From Snodgrassella alvi_G (GTDB lineage: Bacteria > Pseudomonadota > Gammaproteobacteria > Burkholderiales > Neisseriaceae), in contig CAMLCH010000009.1 of the NCBI GenBank assembly GCA_946478525.1, positions 3,006 through 67,005 of the forward strand: a stretch of 64,000 nucleotides of DNA. Reading direction: 5' to 3'. This document shows, one piece after another, positions 35,046 to 45,500 of this stretch. Under the pieces are notes generated by a model, which saw nothing but the letters and a program-made list of their open reading frames with translations, searched no databases and was not told the origin of the DNA. Position numbers and translations under genes: made by a program. Positions within the stretch are counted from its first letter, which is position 1; every line of letters begins with the position of its first letter.

Positions 35046-36227
35046 AAAGAAGTTCCCGAAAAAGGAAAATTGACCATAACACTATACCCGATTTTTTTTC
35101 TACTTACATCTAATAAACAATGAATAATGTTTCATGTCTAGACAAAGCGAATTCATTAACACATGCAAAGGAAATACATTTACGACATTATTATAATTGT
35201 GCTTTGAATTTTACAAGCAAGACAGAATGACAAATCGATTATCAGTAACCTATATGCTGTAGTAATTTAAAATCACATCAATGAATATTGACAGCCATTA
35301 ATAACAACTGGAAATACCATAGAGCATTCTCCGTTACCATAAATTTCACAATAACCAGAATCATATTTTAGCCAATCTTAAGGCAAAGAATTTTCCCCTC
35401 AATTATGAAGCTTATCTGCATCAAACCAATATAATAACTTAAGCAAAAGATCATTATCTTTCTCTAATAAATAGTTAGTTATTCATGAAATCATTTAAAT
35501 CTTAATTATTTTATTCTTTTGTATTGGTCATTTATGCTGGTTTATTAAAGTTCGCAATATAAGGCTATCAAGTAAAATTTTCTTCTGCCCGGTAAATTAT
35601 AATATTTTGTGCATCACACTTAATATCTTAAAACCTCAATGTACCAGCCAAGTTATTAAACCTTACTAAACACTTATATTAATAACAATCTATTTTTTAA
35701 TTTTTGATTTAAAGAATTTATTTGAAAATATTTTTATGATTTATATTCTGATAGCTATTTATCAATTAAATTATTTGTCATTATTTAATTGCTTTACTAA
35801 ATACTACTGAGTTATTAGTATTATTTACTCGATTAATTTTTACATTAAACTTTAGATATAAAACTAATTCTCCATACCCTTAAGGTAAATACTTGGCTGA
35901 TCAGAACGCAAATAGCCCGTGTGAATTTTTAACTGTTCATTTGTTTGAAATATTTTTAATATTTCCGTTATTTATCTTTTCAAATGATTACAGCTATATA
36001 CAACAATAATTTTTTAGATCATCATTAATACTTAATGTATTTTGCTTTAGTTATTATCTAAATAGCATAATTTTTTCTAATTTAGCTGTATCAGCCCTAA
36101 ATTTCTATTATTTTCAAAAAAAATTTCCTTCAGCTTTCCAACTACTGAATGTAAATACAGCTTAATCATTTTGCTAGTTTCAGTTTTTTTAAATTTTCAA
36201 TGGATTATTCTATGACCATACAGACAA
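35046..36227. other. Long AT-rich intergenic region
   Basis: About 1,180 bases between the importer's binding-protein gene and the end of hmuV, both on the minus strand. It holds the importer promoter close to 35050-35110. Otherwise I see no coding sequence, structured RNA or repeat; poly-A and poly-T runs are common. Confidence 0.4.
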
Positions 36228-36980
36228 TTATGCAGCCTGATCCATGCGAAAATATATTTTTCCATCCTCATCCATACGCCGGATTGGCCACTGATAAACT
36301 TCACTCAATAATTGCGTTTGCATAACGTCATGTGGTGTTCCCGCGGCTACAATTTGTCCCTCATTTATCAGAACCACAAAATCAGAATAATTAGCAGCCA
36401 TAGATAGATCATGTAATACCATTACTACCGCAAACCGATCATGATTCTGACGCAAATAATCCATCAGCCGGTGCTGATGACGAATATCCAGATGATTACA
36501 CGGTTCATCCAATAACAAAACCGAGGCATTTTGCAATAAAGCTCGTACCACATTCGCTCTTTGCTGTTCTCCGCCCGACAGACTACCGATACGTTGATCA
36601 GCTAAATCGCATAAATCGAAAACTTCCAGCAACTCTTTTAATTGCGGTAAAGGTGCTTTTACCGGCCGAAACCAGCCAGCATGATGTGCACAGCCCAATT
36701 GGACATATTCCGTGACGGTCAATGGCAAATTATATTGCCCATGCTGACCTACCCACGCAACCTGCCCTTTTTTCAGCTTACTGACTACCGCCTCGCCACG
36801 CAATTGCACCCCAGCGCCATGCAGCCCCAACAGAGCGCGCAATAAAGTAGACTTACCCGCACCATTTGGACCAATAATACTGATATGCTGATTATCAGGT
36901 AAATTCAGTTCTTCAATTGCCAAAATACAACGTCCGCGTGGTTGAACACGGACATTACGAAGTGTGAATAACTTTTCCAT
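36228..36980 (-). CDS. hmuV: Haem ABC importer, ATP-binding subunit
   Basis: The 250-residue ATPase has Walker A GPNGAGKST, the signature LSGGEQQRANVVRALL and Walker B LLLDEPCNHLDIRHQHRL, with the Cys-Asn-His variant of the D-loop region seen in HmuV/BtuD-like enzymes. It drives the inner-membrane haem permease HmuU. It is the last gene of the hmuS-T-U-V cluster, nine bases after hmuU. Confidence 0.9.
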   Translation of the reverse strand: MEKLFTLRNVRVQPRGRCILAIEELNLPDNQHISIIGPNGAGKSTLLRALLGLHGAGVQLRGEAVVSKLKKGQVAWVGQHGQYNLPLTVTEYVQLGCAHHAGWFRPVKAPLPQLKELLEVFDLCDLADQRIGSLSGGEQQRANVVRALLQNASVLLLDEPCNHLDIRHQHRLMDYLRQNHDRFAVVMVLHDLSMAANYSDFVVLINEGQIVAAGTPHDVMQTQLLSEVYQWPIRRMDEDGKIYFRMDQAA

Positions 36981-36989
36981 AAGCTGTTT

Positions 36990-37997
36990 TTACCGACGTA
37001 ATGGTTGTAAAAACAACCATAAGAAAAATGGTCCACCTAATAAGGCAATGACAATACCAACAGGAATATCAACTGGATAACTTAGCCAGCGAGCAAAACT
37101 GTCTACGACTAATAAAAAAATAGCACCCGACCATGCAGACATCAGAATAATTCGCCGGCGACTGCCACCTCTTACTCGAGCAACCACATTGGGGACCATC
37201 ATACCGAGAAAACCGATAATACCAGCCAAAGATACCGCGGCCCCCGTTAAAAGCGCCACACCAACAACCGTCCACATACGTGTGCGTCCCACGGCAACGC
37301 CCATACTGATGGCAGTTTCGGTACCGAGCATTAAAATATCCAGATTACGACCAATGGCCATCAATATTGCCAGTCCAAGTAAAATCACACCCAGTGCATA
37401 CCAAGGAGAAGTAAATCCAGCATCGGCCAGACTACCAGCCAACCAGTTGGTTGCACTACGCAGAACAATGTCATCGGACAGAAACAGAATCAGACTAACT
37501 AAAGCACCGCAAAAAGAACTAATTACAAATCCCATCACCAATAAACCAAGCGTACCACCGCCCAGTAAACGATGAATAGCCAGAATCACCAGACACACAA
37601 TCAATGCGCCACAAAATGCCGCCATCGGTACAGTTATTCCGCCCAGACCAAATGCCAGCACCGTAATCACCCCTAGAGCGGCACCACCGGAAGTACCAAT
37701 CAAACTCGGATCTGCCAGCGGATTGTCGAATAAGGCTTGTAAAGCAGCACCACCCGCCGCCAGTGATGCACCGACCAATAAGGCCACCATCACCCGCGGC
37801 AGGCGGATATCCATAGTAATTTCATCCAGTGACTGTGGCCATTGCCAGCCTCCCAATCCAACTCCGAGGCAAAACCAACTCAAAGCCGCACTCAAAGCAA
37901 TGGCTACTACAATCCACATCAGTTTAGACCAAATGGCATGCTCAGCCTTACTCAGTTCTGTTGAACCAGTCGTTTGCTGCAATTGAGTCATATTCAC
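36990..37997 (-). CDS. hmuU: Haem ABC importer, FecCD-type permease
   Basis: The 335-residue protein has nine or ten membrane spans and FecCD/BtuC-family motifs: LPRVMVALLVGASLAAGGAA (residues about 60-80), FDNPLADPSLIGTSGGAALG, and GIIGFLGMMVPNVVARV. It moves haem across the inner membrane with HmuV. Its start overlaps the hmuT stop by four bases (ATGA), so binding protein and permease are coupled. Confidence 0.92.
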   Translation of the reverse strand: MNMTQLQQTTGSTELSKAEHAIWSKLMWIVVAIALSAALSWFCLGVGLGGWQWPQSLDEITMDIRLPRVMVALLVGASLAAGGAALQALFDNPLADPSLIGTSGGAALGVITVLAFGLGGITVPMAAFCGALIVCLVILAIHRLLGGGTLGLLVMGFVISSFCGALVSLILFLSDDIVLRSATNWLAGSLADAGFTSPWYALGVILLGLAILMAIGRNLDILMLGTETAISMGVAVGRTRMWTVVGVALLTGAAVSLAGIIGFLGMMVPNVVARVRGGSRRRIILMSAWSGAIFLLVVDSFARWLSYPVDIPVGIVIALLGGPFFLWLFLQPLRR

Positions 37998-38782
37998 TTA
38001 GCCAATTGATGAATTTTGGTAATAATCTGCGGCGTATTTATGCCATAACGGAAAAGATCGTTGGCTGGCATAAAATAGATCTTCTGCTGTTTAGCTGCCG
38101 GGGAAACCGCTATTTCAGCACGTTTAGCAAATCCCTTCACCCCGCCCAACATTTTCGCATTGCGTGAGGCAATCAAAATCACATCTGGCTTGGCAGCTAG
38201 CCATGCTTCACGTGACATGGGTTTAAAACCTTCAATATTAGCAGCTGCATTGATACCACCCGCCTGCTGAATTAATTTATCAGCGGCAGTATTACGTCCG
38301 GCGACATACCGGCCATCATAAGAAATCAAATATCGCTTGCCGGTTTTCGGTAATTGTTTGACCTGGCTTTGCCAGTTTTTGGCTAATGTTTCAGCCTGCG
38401 CAGATTTACCAATCAGCTTACCAATTTGCCGAATACCATTAGCATAACTTTCAATACTGTTATTGGGTTCCACATTCACTGCATTGATGCCCACACGCTT
38501 TAAATTCGCGTAGATGGTAGACGGTTGCGCCATCCATGAACCCAGCACAATAGTGGGTTTTTTCGCTGCGATTGGTTCGACACTTAAACCATGGAACAAG
38601 CCAATACTAGGGACATTTTTTAATGCCGGATTAGTGGCAGAAACATCACGTCCCACAACCTCATTAGCACTACCCAAAGCCACTACTACATCAGCCACAT
38701 CTGAAGTCAAAGTAACAATGCGTGCAGCAGAGGCAAATGGAAGAACAACACTTAAAGTTACTGCTAACAATAATTTTTTCAT
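37994..38782 (-). CDS. hmuT: Periplasmic haem-binding protein
   Basis: The 262-residue protein starts with a signal peptide (MKKLLLAVTLSVVLPFASA) and has the class III periplasmic-binding fold, with RIVTLTSDVADVVVALGSAN near the N-terminus and AAKPDVILIASRNAKMLGG later. In HmuT/ShuT-type proteins a Tyr binds haem; I have not assigned the ligand here. It delivers haem to HmuUV. It follows hmuS by 92 bases and overlaps hmuU by four. Confidence 0.9.
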   Translation of the reverse strand: MKKLLLAVTLSVVLPFASAARIVTLTSDVADVVVALGSANEVVGRDVSATNPALKNVPSIGLFHGLSVEPIAAKKPTIVLGSWMAQPSTIYANLKRVGINAVNVEPNNSIESYANGIRQIGKLIGKSAQAETLAKNWQSQVKQLPKTGKRYLISYDGRYVAGRNTAADKLIQQAGGINAAANIEGFKPMSREAWLAAKPDVILIASRNAKMLGGVKGFAKRAEIAVSPAAKQQKIYFMPANDLFRYGINTPQIITKIHQLAK

Positions 38783-38874
38783 GATTTATCTCACTTAGCA
38801 TACAAAGATAGCTGGCAGGTCTTTGATTGATAGAATATCCAATCCTGATAAACAGTTTAACCTGCCATTATTGC

Positions 38875-39912
38875 CTAATCAGCCAGCAAAGCATCCGTTA
38901 ACTGATGCCAGCTTTGCATCTCATCGTTGCCTTCATCACGACGACCAAATATCTGGATAACTGTATTCCGGTTTTTATCAAAGCCTTCAAGACAGGTCAC
39001 ATAGCCTTCACTGATTGGTCTGCGTACTACCCATGTTTCGACAATTTCAGTATCACGAATATGTAAATCAAAACCCTCTTCAGGCACTTTTACATCCAAC
39101 ACATTTAGATAACCATGAGAACGCACCACATTGTGTAGTTTACCAGTCTGAATTTGTACTAATCCACGATTGCCTACAAAAACCATTATTTCCAGCTGTT
39201 TTGCTTGCGCCTGTTGCAGTACTTTCTCCCAAACACTGCTATCCAGTAACTTAGTCTGGCCAGCTGGTGCATGACGATATGACTGCTGACGATCGATATT
39301 AAATGTTTCCAATATACCGCCGAAATGATGAACATCTTTTAATTCATTCCAACGTTCCTGAAATGCCTGTTCGCGTTGCGCAGATAATGGCTCAGGAGCA
39401 GTTGCAGCTGTTACCGGCGCCGGCAAAAATTCAGGCTTACCTTCAGTACTAAATTCATCAATCAATGCCTGCCATGCATCCAGCTTACTGTCATCGCGCA
39501 TAAATACCTTTTCAATATTCATGCCATACTCATCAAAAAACTGAATAGAACGCAGAGATTTGTCACCATAAACATTAATGGTGGCTAACGCATGGTGCCA
39601 GTGTTGTAGGAAGAAACGTAAATCCAGCTTACCGACATTTAAAGCCAGACCACTGCGCGCAGTCAGGGTGACATGTTCATATACACCAATTTTTTCATGT
39701 ACCACAACATCGTTGCGCACTACACTCAATACTTCCCCCAGTGTTTCCAGCTTTAACACCAGTTCACGTATCCGGTTTCCTAAATAAATAGTATCCGGCG
39801 CATCAGCCACCAATGCCCCTTCGCTCACACCTAAATCTGCTGCACCCTGACGTGGGAAATACATCCCGTCCACTGTAGCCTTTTTATCCAGATACTGTTG
39901 CCATAAATTCAT
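38875..39912 (-). CDS. hmuS: Haem-degrading or haem-trafficking protein HmuS/HemS
   Basis: The 345-residue cytosolic protein consists of two similar halves, as in HemS/ChuS/ShuS. A likely axial haem ligand is the His in RQQSYRHAPAGQT, at about residue 219. Other family blocks are WEKVLQQAQAKQLEIMVFVG and GKLHNVVRSHGYLNVLD, where the later His residues lie. It handles incoming haem, breaking the ring and releasing iron, or buffers it. AAGGAAC precedes the ATG. It lies 62 bases downstream of a haem-type TonB receptor and upstream of hmuTUV. Confidence 0.92.
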   Translation of the reverse strand: MNLWQQYLDKKATVDGMYFPRQGAADLGVSEGALVADAPDTIYLGNRIRELVLKLETLGEVLSVVRNDVVVHEKIGVYEHVTLTARSGLALNVGKLDLRFFLQHWHHALATINVYGDKSLRSIQFFDEYGMNIEKVFMRDDSKLDAWQALIDEFSTEGKPEFLPAPVTAATAPEPLSAQREQAFQERWNELKDVHHFGGILETFNIDRQQSYRHAPAGQTKLLDSSVWEKVLQQAQAKQLEIMVFVGNRGLVQIQTGKLHNVVRSHGYLNVLDVKVPEEGFDLHIRDTEIVETWVVRRPISEGYVTCLEGFDKNRNTVIQIFGRRDEGNDEMQSWHQLTDALLAD

Positions 39913-39973
39913 GATTGTTCCTTGTTACAATTACTATTGATCGTGGTTTAATAAATATCAGCAACACTTAACT

Positions 39974-42184
39974 TTAGAAGGTATAGCGCAAGCCGATATT
40001 GAAAGTTCGTCCCGGTGCAGAATAAAAATCAGCATTATTTTTAGTCAAGGCCGGCATTGAACCATCACTTTGGCCAGAGGTACCATGCGCCTGCGAATTT
40101 ACATTCGGGATCATGTATGCAACATCAGCCCAGTTCCAGTATTTCTTATTAAATACATTGTTCACCCCGGCATGTAAACTTAAGTGCTTATTGGGTTTCC
40201 AGTAACCACCTAAATCCACCAGCGCATAACTTTTGGATGGGTTATAGTATGTATCGGCAGAGTAGATATCCTTATCATCCTTCTTGGCAACATAAGTGAA
40301 ATTCACATCTGCGCCCCATACTTCTTTTTCATAAGCCATACCCAGTTTAACTTTCACTGGCATGACCGAATTAATAGGATGGTCTACTCCATCCTGACGA
40401 ATCGAACCGCGAGAATATGCTACAGAACCACTGGCTTTCCAGTCAGGGGCAAATTTCCAGCGTGCATAGGCTTCACCACCATAGATATGAGCCTTACTAA
40501 AGTTCTGAGCACGCAAAATAAAGTATTGCTTACCTTGTCCTCCGGTAATCGGAAGTGATATTTGCTTAGAAATATCGGTATAATCAATGAAGTTTTTATA
40601 ATGGTTATCAAAACCACTGATACCATACTCAAAAACCTCATTTTTACCTCTTAAGCCGAGCTCAAAATTATTGGCAGTTTCTGCCTTCAGGTCAGGATTA
40701 CCCCAAACACTGTATCTGCCCGGATTCCAAGAAGAAGCTAACTGTTGAGAAGATGGTGCATTAAACCCTCTTGCATACTGGAAATATGGAATCAGTAATG
40801 GGTTAAATTCATAGGAAATACCAAAACGCGGAGTGATGGCATTTTCATGTTTTTTATGCAGCGCCCCAATATCATCAGTAACGCCAGTCACAAAACCATT
40901 ATTATTTGGCTTCACATTATAATAATGTGCTGATAATCCAGGACTAACAACCAGTTTACCAAAGCGCAGATCACCATCTATATACATGCTGGCGCGAGTA
41001 GTTTTATTGTCTGCTGCCGGTTTCGATTTTGCATAAAAACCTCTCCAGTCACTGGTCAGTTCATGATGTGCCAGTCGCACACCATAGCGCCAGTCCTGAC
41101 TGAGCGTATTATTTTCAAAATGTGACAACCACTCACTATTCAGGCCAATAACTTTATCTTTATTATTAAAATCAAAATCACAGCGATTCAGAATCCCGGG
41201 GATAGAGGTAGTACAGCCACGTACATAATTGCGATGAGTAGACGATGCAGTCTTTGACTGTTGCCAGTACAACTGCGTACTACCACTTTTGACAAAACCC
41301 TCTCCATCATGATATTCATGTTCGATAGAAAAGCGTGATTTTTTATTTTCATCAGTACCGGTAACATCTGAATAGGAAGCATTAGCTAAGGAATAGGAAT
41401 CTGTCCACTGATTACGACTTAAATACTCTGCGGCAAATTTCAATGTGTTTCGCGCATTCAGATCAAATTCATGTTTAGTCAGGAAATAGCGACTGTTGTA
41501 ATCCACTGGATCTGGTTTAGTACGCAAAGCACCTTGTCCACCAACCTTACCTCGGTTGTCTAATTCATTACCTTTACGGTAAGTACCTAATACCATCCCG
41601 CGCCAATCACCAGCAGTTAATGCGCCCGCTCCGGTAACCGAAGTCGTTTTATTAACACTATTATATTGAGTATCAATATAACCACCTTGCTTTTCACCCT
41701 TTAAAATTTCGTCTGGTGTCAGCGTGTGCATCGCTACCGATCCGCCCAAGCCAAATCCGCGGGCATTTTTACTGATATCCACACTACTCAATGCAGATAC
41801 ATCAATAAAATTACCACGCCCAAAAATAGCAAACTGTCCAGTATTCTTAATTTCACTTGATTCCGGCAGATCAATACCATCAATCGACATGCCAATACGG
41901 TTACCACTCAGACCACGGATATTGACACTATCATTTCCCTGTCGGGAACCCTGCGCATCCAGCACCTCGACACCGGGCACATCTTTCAGAGCAGATTTCA
42001 AATCAACCGCACTCTGTTTCTGAATAGTATCAGCCTTAATCTTAGTATTTTTAAAAACCCGCTGTGGTGGTGCTTTTCCTTCCACATGAACAGTAGGTAA
42101 TTGAGCTTCGCCCTCAGCATAAACTACACCAGGCAAACCAATACAGGCTATTGCAAGAGCTATAATTTTGGGTGAACGATGCAT
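39974..42184 (-). CDS. TonB-dependent haem-type outer-membrane receptor 1
   Basis: This 736-residue receptor starts at ATG 42184, with AAAAGGGG about 11 bases upstream and a signal peptide ending GVVYA. A TTG at 42208 extends the frame but has no ribosome site. Domains in order are a TonB-box region LPTVHVEGK, a plug (residues about 40-160, KDVPGVEVLDAQGSRQGND, VNIRGLSGNR) and a beta-barrel ending in Phe (NIGLRYTF). The haem-receptor boxes appear as GFNAPSSQQL (FRAP-like) and GNPDLKAETANNFELG (NPNL-like). It is closely related to the receptor encoded at 42674-44875. A 15-bp palindrome lies upstream, and hmuS follows. Confidence 0.92.
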   Translation of the reverse strand: MHRSPKIIALAIACIGLPGVVYAEGEAQLPTVHVEGKAPPQRVFKNTKIKADTIQKQSAVDLKSALKDVPGVEVLDAQGSRQGNDSVNIRGLSGNRIGMSIDGIDLPESSEIKNTGQFAIFGRGNFIDVSALSSVDISKNARGFGLGGSVAMHTLTPDEILKGEKQGGYIDTQYNSVNKTTSVTGAGALTAGDWRGMVLGTYRKGNELDNRGKVGGQGALRTKPDPVDYNSRYFLTKHEFDLNARNTLKFAAEYLSRNQWTDSYSLANASYSDVTGTDENKKSRFSIEHEYHDGEGFVKSGSTQLYWQQSKTASSTHRNYVRGCTTSIPGILNRCDFDFNNKDKVIGLNSEWLSHFENNTLSQDWRYGVRLAHHELTSDWRGFYAKSKPAADNKTTRASMYIDGDLRFGKLVVSPGLSAHYYNVKPNNNGFVTGVTDDIGALHKKHENAITPRFGISYEFNPLLIPYFQYARGFNAPSSQQLASSWNPGRYSVWGNPDLKAETANNFELGLRGKNEVFEYGISGFDNHYKNFIDYTDISKQISLPITGGQGKQYFILRAQNFSKAHIYGGEAYARWKFAPDWKASGSVAYSRGSIRQDGVDHPINSVMPVKVKLGMAYEKEVWGADVNFTYVAKKDDKDIYSADTYYNPSKSYALVDLGGYWKPNKHLSLHAGVNNVFNKKYWNWADVAYMIPNVNSQAHGTSGQSDGSMPALTKNNADFYSAPGRTFNIGLRYTF

Positions 42185-42673
42185 AAAGTAGTTAACCCCT
42201 TTTGACAAAATTAAAATAAAATTGGCATATTGTAATAAAGAATGATTCTTTTATACAAGCGCTAATGGGAATTATTACTATTAATATCTTAAATACGATA
42301 CATTTTTCAAAAACAAACCGTATCAGTCTCAGTTTATAAAAAATCGCAAAACAAAACTTTATTATCAATATATTGATTATATTGATATTTTCTTAATAAA
42401 ACATCACTTCAGGCTATTAATACTCGTAACCTGTCCGATATTCACCATGGGATAAGCAAACATATCCTCAACAGTTAACAATATAGTCATTCAAAATTGA
42501 ATAATAAAAACAATATCTTAAAATACAATAAATACTAAATATACATATAATAGGACTAGTAAAAAAAGTAAATATAATTAAATATAAGCATGTAAAAGAA
42601 AACAACATTAAATAAAATACTTCACTGATATCCTTGGGCGTAAAGCACATTCCGTTTTCCATCCCTCACAAAC
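42185..42673. other. Region between the two receptor genes
   Basis: About 490 AT-rich bases. It carries the ribosome site of receptor 1 and the palindrome at 42237-42251. I see no other gene that I can support. Confidence 0.45.
42237..42251 (-). promoter_or_regulatory. 15-bp palindrome upstream of receptor 1, possible operator
   Basis: AAAGAATGATTCTTT is a perfect 7-1-7 palindrome 53 bases before the start of receptor 1. It has the symmetry of a Fur box but matches the Fur consensus only in its central AATGATT, so it may be a degenerate Fur site or an operator of another regulator. Confidence 0.5.
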
Positions 42674-44875
42674 CTAAAATTCATAACGTAGCCCTACATT
42701 AAAAGTTCGTCCGGGTGCTGAATAAAAATCAGCATTATTCTGCGTTAACCTCACCACACTACCATCATTCTGAGTAGAAGTACCGCGCGACTGCTTATTC
42801 ACATTCGGTACCAGATAAGCTATATCTGCCCAGTTCCAGTACTTCTGATTAAATAAATTATTTACACCTGCTCGTACACTAAAATTTTTGCTTGGTTTCC
42901 AGTATGCACCCAGATCAACTAAAGCATAACTTCGTGAAGGGTTATAAAATTTATCCTCGGCGCGAATATCACTGTTATCCTTTTTCGCTACATAAGTTAA
43001 ATCTACTTGAGTACCCCAAACCTCCTTCTCGTAAGCCAGACCCAGTTTGGCTTTTAAAGGCATGATTGAATTAAGTGGTTGATTTACGCCATCCTGTTTA
43101 ATCGAACCACGCGAATAGGCCACTGAACTATTCACACGCCAATCCGGTGCGAATTTCCAGCGCGCATAGACTTCACCACCATAAATATGTGCCTTATTTA
43201 GATTTTGTGCTCGCAGAATAAAATCCTGTTTGCCACCCCAAATATTAGGTAACGATATTTCATTAGAAACATTCACAAAATCAATAAAATTCTTATAATG
43301 ATTGTCAAAAGCGCTAATGCCATACTCAAAAACCGTATTTTTACCGCGCAATCCCAACTCAAAATTATTGGCCGTTTCCGCTTTCAAATGCGGATTTCCC
43401 CAGATGCTGACTATATTAGGATTCCATGACGATACCAGCTGTTGAGCAGAAGGAGCATTAAAGCCACGTGTATACTGAAAATAAGGGACAAATAAAGAAT
43501 TTACCGTATAAGCCAGACCAAATCGTGGTGTTAATGCAGATTCATGCTTTTTATGTAATTCACCAATAGTGCTGGTCGATCCTGTTACAAAGCCACTGCC
43601 ATTCGGATTCATTCGATAATAATGCGCTGACAAGCCCGGACTAACCATCAGCTTACCCCATTGTAAGTCGCCTTCAATATACATACTCGCACGCAGCGTC
43701 TCACTATCGGCTGTTGGTTTTGACTTAGCAAAATAACCTTGCCAGTCACTGGTTAATTCATGCCTTGCTATCCTCAAACCATAGCGCCAGTTCTGAGCTA
43801 ACTTATCATTGGCAAAATTTGATGACCAATCACTATTTAAGCCCCATACTTTGTCCTGATTTTTAAAATTAAAATCACAGCGATTTCTGATTCCCGGCAC
43901 CGAAGTCGTACAGCCTTTAAAATAATCACGATGAGTTATTGAAGTTGTTTTTGTATCCTGCCAGTAAATTTGAGTTTTACCTGACTGAATCAGCCCTTCC
44001 CCGCCATAAAATTCATGTCCCAAAGAAAATCTGGTTTTCTGATTATCATCAGAACCTTGAACATTCATATACTGATCATTAGCCTGTGACCATGAATCTG
44101 TCCACTGTTTACGTTTCAAATATTCTGCCGCCAGACTCAGCTTATTTTGACCATTAATATCCCATTCATGCTTGGTCAGAAAATAACGGCTATTATGGTC
44201 GGACGGATCAGGTTTAGTACGCAGCGCTCCTTGTCCACCAGTATGACCACGGTTCACTACCTCATCACCATTGCGGTAGGTACCCAACAGCATTCCACGC
44301 CAGCGTCCTCTTTCTAATGCACCAGCTACTGATACTGCTTTGGATTTATTTATGCCGTTATATTGTGTATCAATATAAGCAGCTTCACGTTTACCTTTAA
44401 GAATATCATCAGGATTCAAAGTATGCATCGCTACTGCACCACCCAAGCCAAAGCCGCGCGCATTCTTACTAACATCCACACTGCCCAACGCCGATACATC
44501 AATAAAATTACCCCGACCAAAAATTACATACTGCCCAGTCGTTTTATTCTCATTGGCTTCGGGTAAATCAATTCCGTCAATAGTCATAGCGACCCGATTT
44601 CCACTTAAGCCACGAATATTGACACTATCATTACCCTGTCGCGCACTCTGAGTACCTAATACCTCAACTCCGGGAATATCCCATAACGCCGACTTCAAAT
44701 CTATCGCATCACGTGCTCTTATATTGGCCGCATCCACCTTAGTGCGTTTAAATGCAGCTGCGGATCGCTTACTCTGCACTTCAATAGTTGGTAACCGCGC
44801 CTCTTTTTCTCCAGCCCACCCAATAAACGGTACAGATAAGCACATCACCATCAATAACTTTGAGACATTTTGCAT
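42674..44875 (-). CDS. TonB-dependent haem-type outer-membrane receptor 2
   Basis: The 733-residue receptor has a signal peptide (MQNVSKLLMVMCLSVPFIGWAG), a TonB-box region LPTIEVQSKR, a plug with LWDIPGVEVLGTQSARQGND and VNIRGLSGNRVAMTIDG, and a barrel ending NVGLRYEF. The boxes GFNAPSAQQL and GNPHLKAETANNFELG, plus the same CTTSVPGIRNRCDFNF pair of cysteines, make it a clear paralogue of receptor 1. The closest differences lie in extracellular loops. A good Fur-like box lies 53 bases upstream. It leads the iron block; whether transcription continues through the 490-base gap into receptor 1 is unclear. Confidence 0.92.
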   Translation of the reverse strand: MQNVSKLLMVMCLSVPFIGWAGEKEARLPTIEVQSKRSAAAFKRTKVDAANIRARDAIDLKSALWDIPGVEVLGTQSARQGNDSVNIRGLSGNRVAMTIDGIDLPEANENKTTGQYVIFGRGNFIDVSALGSVDVSKNARGFGLGGAVAMHTLNPDDILKGKREAAYIDTQYNGINKSKAVSVAGALERGRWRGMLLGTYRNGDEVVNRGHTGGQGALRTKPDPSDHNSRYFLTKHEWDINGQNKLSLAAEYLKRKQWTDSWSQANDQYMNVQGSDDNQKTRFSLGHEFYGGEGLIQSGKTQIYWQDTKTTSITHRDYFKGCTTSVPGIRNRCDFNFKNQDKVWGLNSDWSSNFANDKLAQNWRYGLRIARHELTSDWQGYFAKSKPTADSETLRASMYIEGDLQWGKLMVSPGLSAHYYRMNPNGSGFVTGSTSTIGELHKKHESALTPRFGLAYTVNSLFVPYFQYTRGFNAPSAQQLVSSWNPNIVSIWGNPHLKAETANNFELGLRGKNTVFEYGISAFDNHYKNFIDFVNVSNEISLPNIWGGKQDFILRAQNLNKAHIYGGEVYARWKFAPDWRVNSSVAYSRGSIKQDGVNQPLNSIMPLKAKLGLAYEKEVWGTQVDLTYVAKKDNSDIRAEDKFYNPSRSYALVDLGAYWKPSKNFSVRAGVNNLFNQKYWNWADIAYLVPNVNKQSRGTSTQNDGSVVRLTQNNADFYSAPGRTFNVGLRYEF

Positions 44876-44927
44876 AGTTAGTTATCAATATCTAACAAAT
44901 GTTAATCTAATAACTGATATTGTAAAT

Positions 44928-44946
44928 GATAATGATTTTCTTTATC
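44928..44946 (-). promoter_or_regulatory. Fur-like box upstream of receptor 2
   Basis: GATAATGATTTTCTTTATC matches the 19-bp Fur consensus GATAATGATAATCATTATC at 16 positions. It is 53 bases upstream of the receptor start, in promoter position, so the receptor should be repressed when iron is plentiful. Confidence 0.78.
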
Positions 44947-45356
44947 AATATATATTTATATTATTGCTATATCTAGATATAACTTGTGGTAATTTTGATT
45001 AAAACAGCTTGCTATTATTGGATAATTAACCCATACCGATAAAATAATTGTACGTGTAACAACGTAAACTGTTTATTACGCCATTTCAATTAATCCATTA
45101 ATACTGCTTTATATAGAGTATTTAACTAGCAATTAAAATTTCGTCTCTCTTAAAGGCTATTTCAGACATAAAACTGAATAGTAAAATAAAAATCTAATCT
45201 CTGAGTAAAGCTTATGATTTTATATTTTATCTAGAGAATATTATTCAATATATATTTATTGAAAACAATTGTATACTGTAGTTGTCAGTACATCTTATAA
45301 CTGGGTCAATATATTTTTTGTTAGTTGTCTGACTTTCTTTTAACCCTTACCGGTTA

Positions 45357-45433
45357 ATTTATCCGGGGTGCCGCTGGCTGAGATTACACCCGTAGAACCT
45401 GATGCGGTTAGTACCGCCGAAGGGAGTATAAAA
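45357..45433 (+). ncRNA. TPP riboswitch (THI element)
   Basis: The sequence contains GGGGTGCC, CTGAGATTACACCCG, TAGAACCTGATGCGG and CGCCGAAGGGAGTA in order, the conserved core of the thiamine pyrophosphate riboswitch. The outer helix can form between TTTATCC and GGAGTATAAA. It precedes tenA by about 68 bases on the same strand, so tenA is predicted to be switched off when TPP is abundant, either by hiding the AGGAG ribosome site or by termination. Confidence 0.95.
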
Positions 45434-45500
45434 CACACTTTTTTCGAATAATAAGTCTGTTTTGTTACTCCTTAATATATTATTTATTAAAGGAGCTTTT

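Noticed and set aside
31549..36225. A shared word TTCTATGACCATACA near 31550 and 36209
   Set aside because: A 15-16 base match within 64 kb of AT-rich sequence can arise by chance, and no flanking similarity was seen.
42468..42662. A 64-codon hydrophobic frame on the minus strand between the two receptors
   Set aside because: The hydrophobicity follows from T-rich DNA. There is no ribosome site and no family resemblance.
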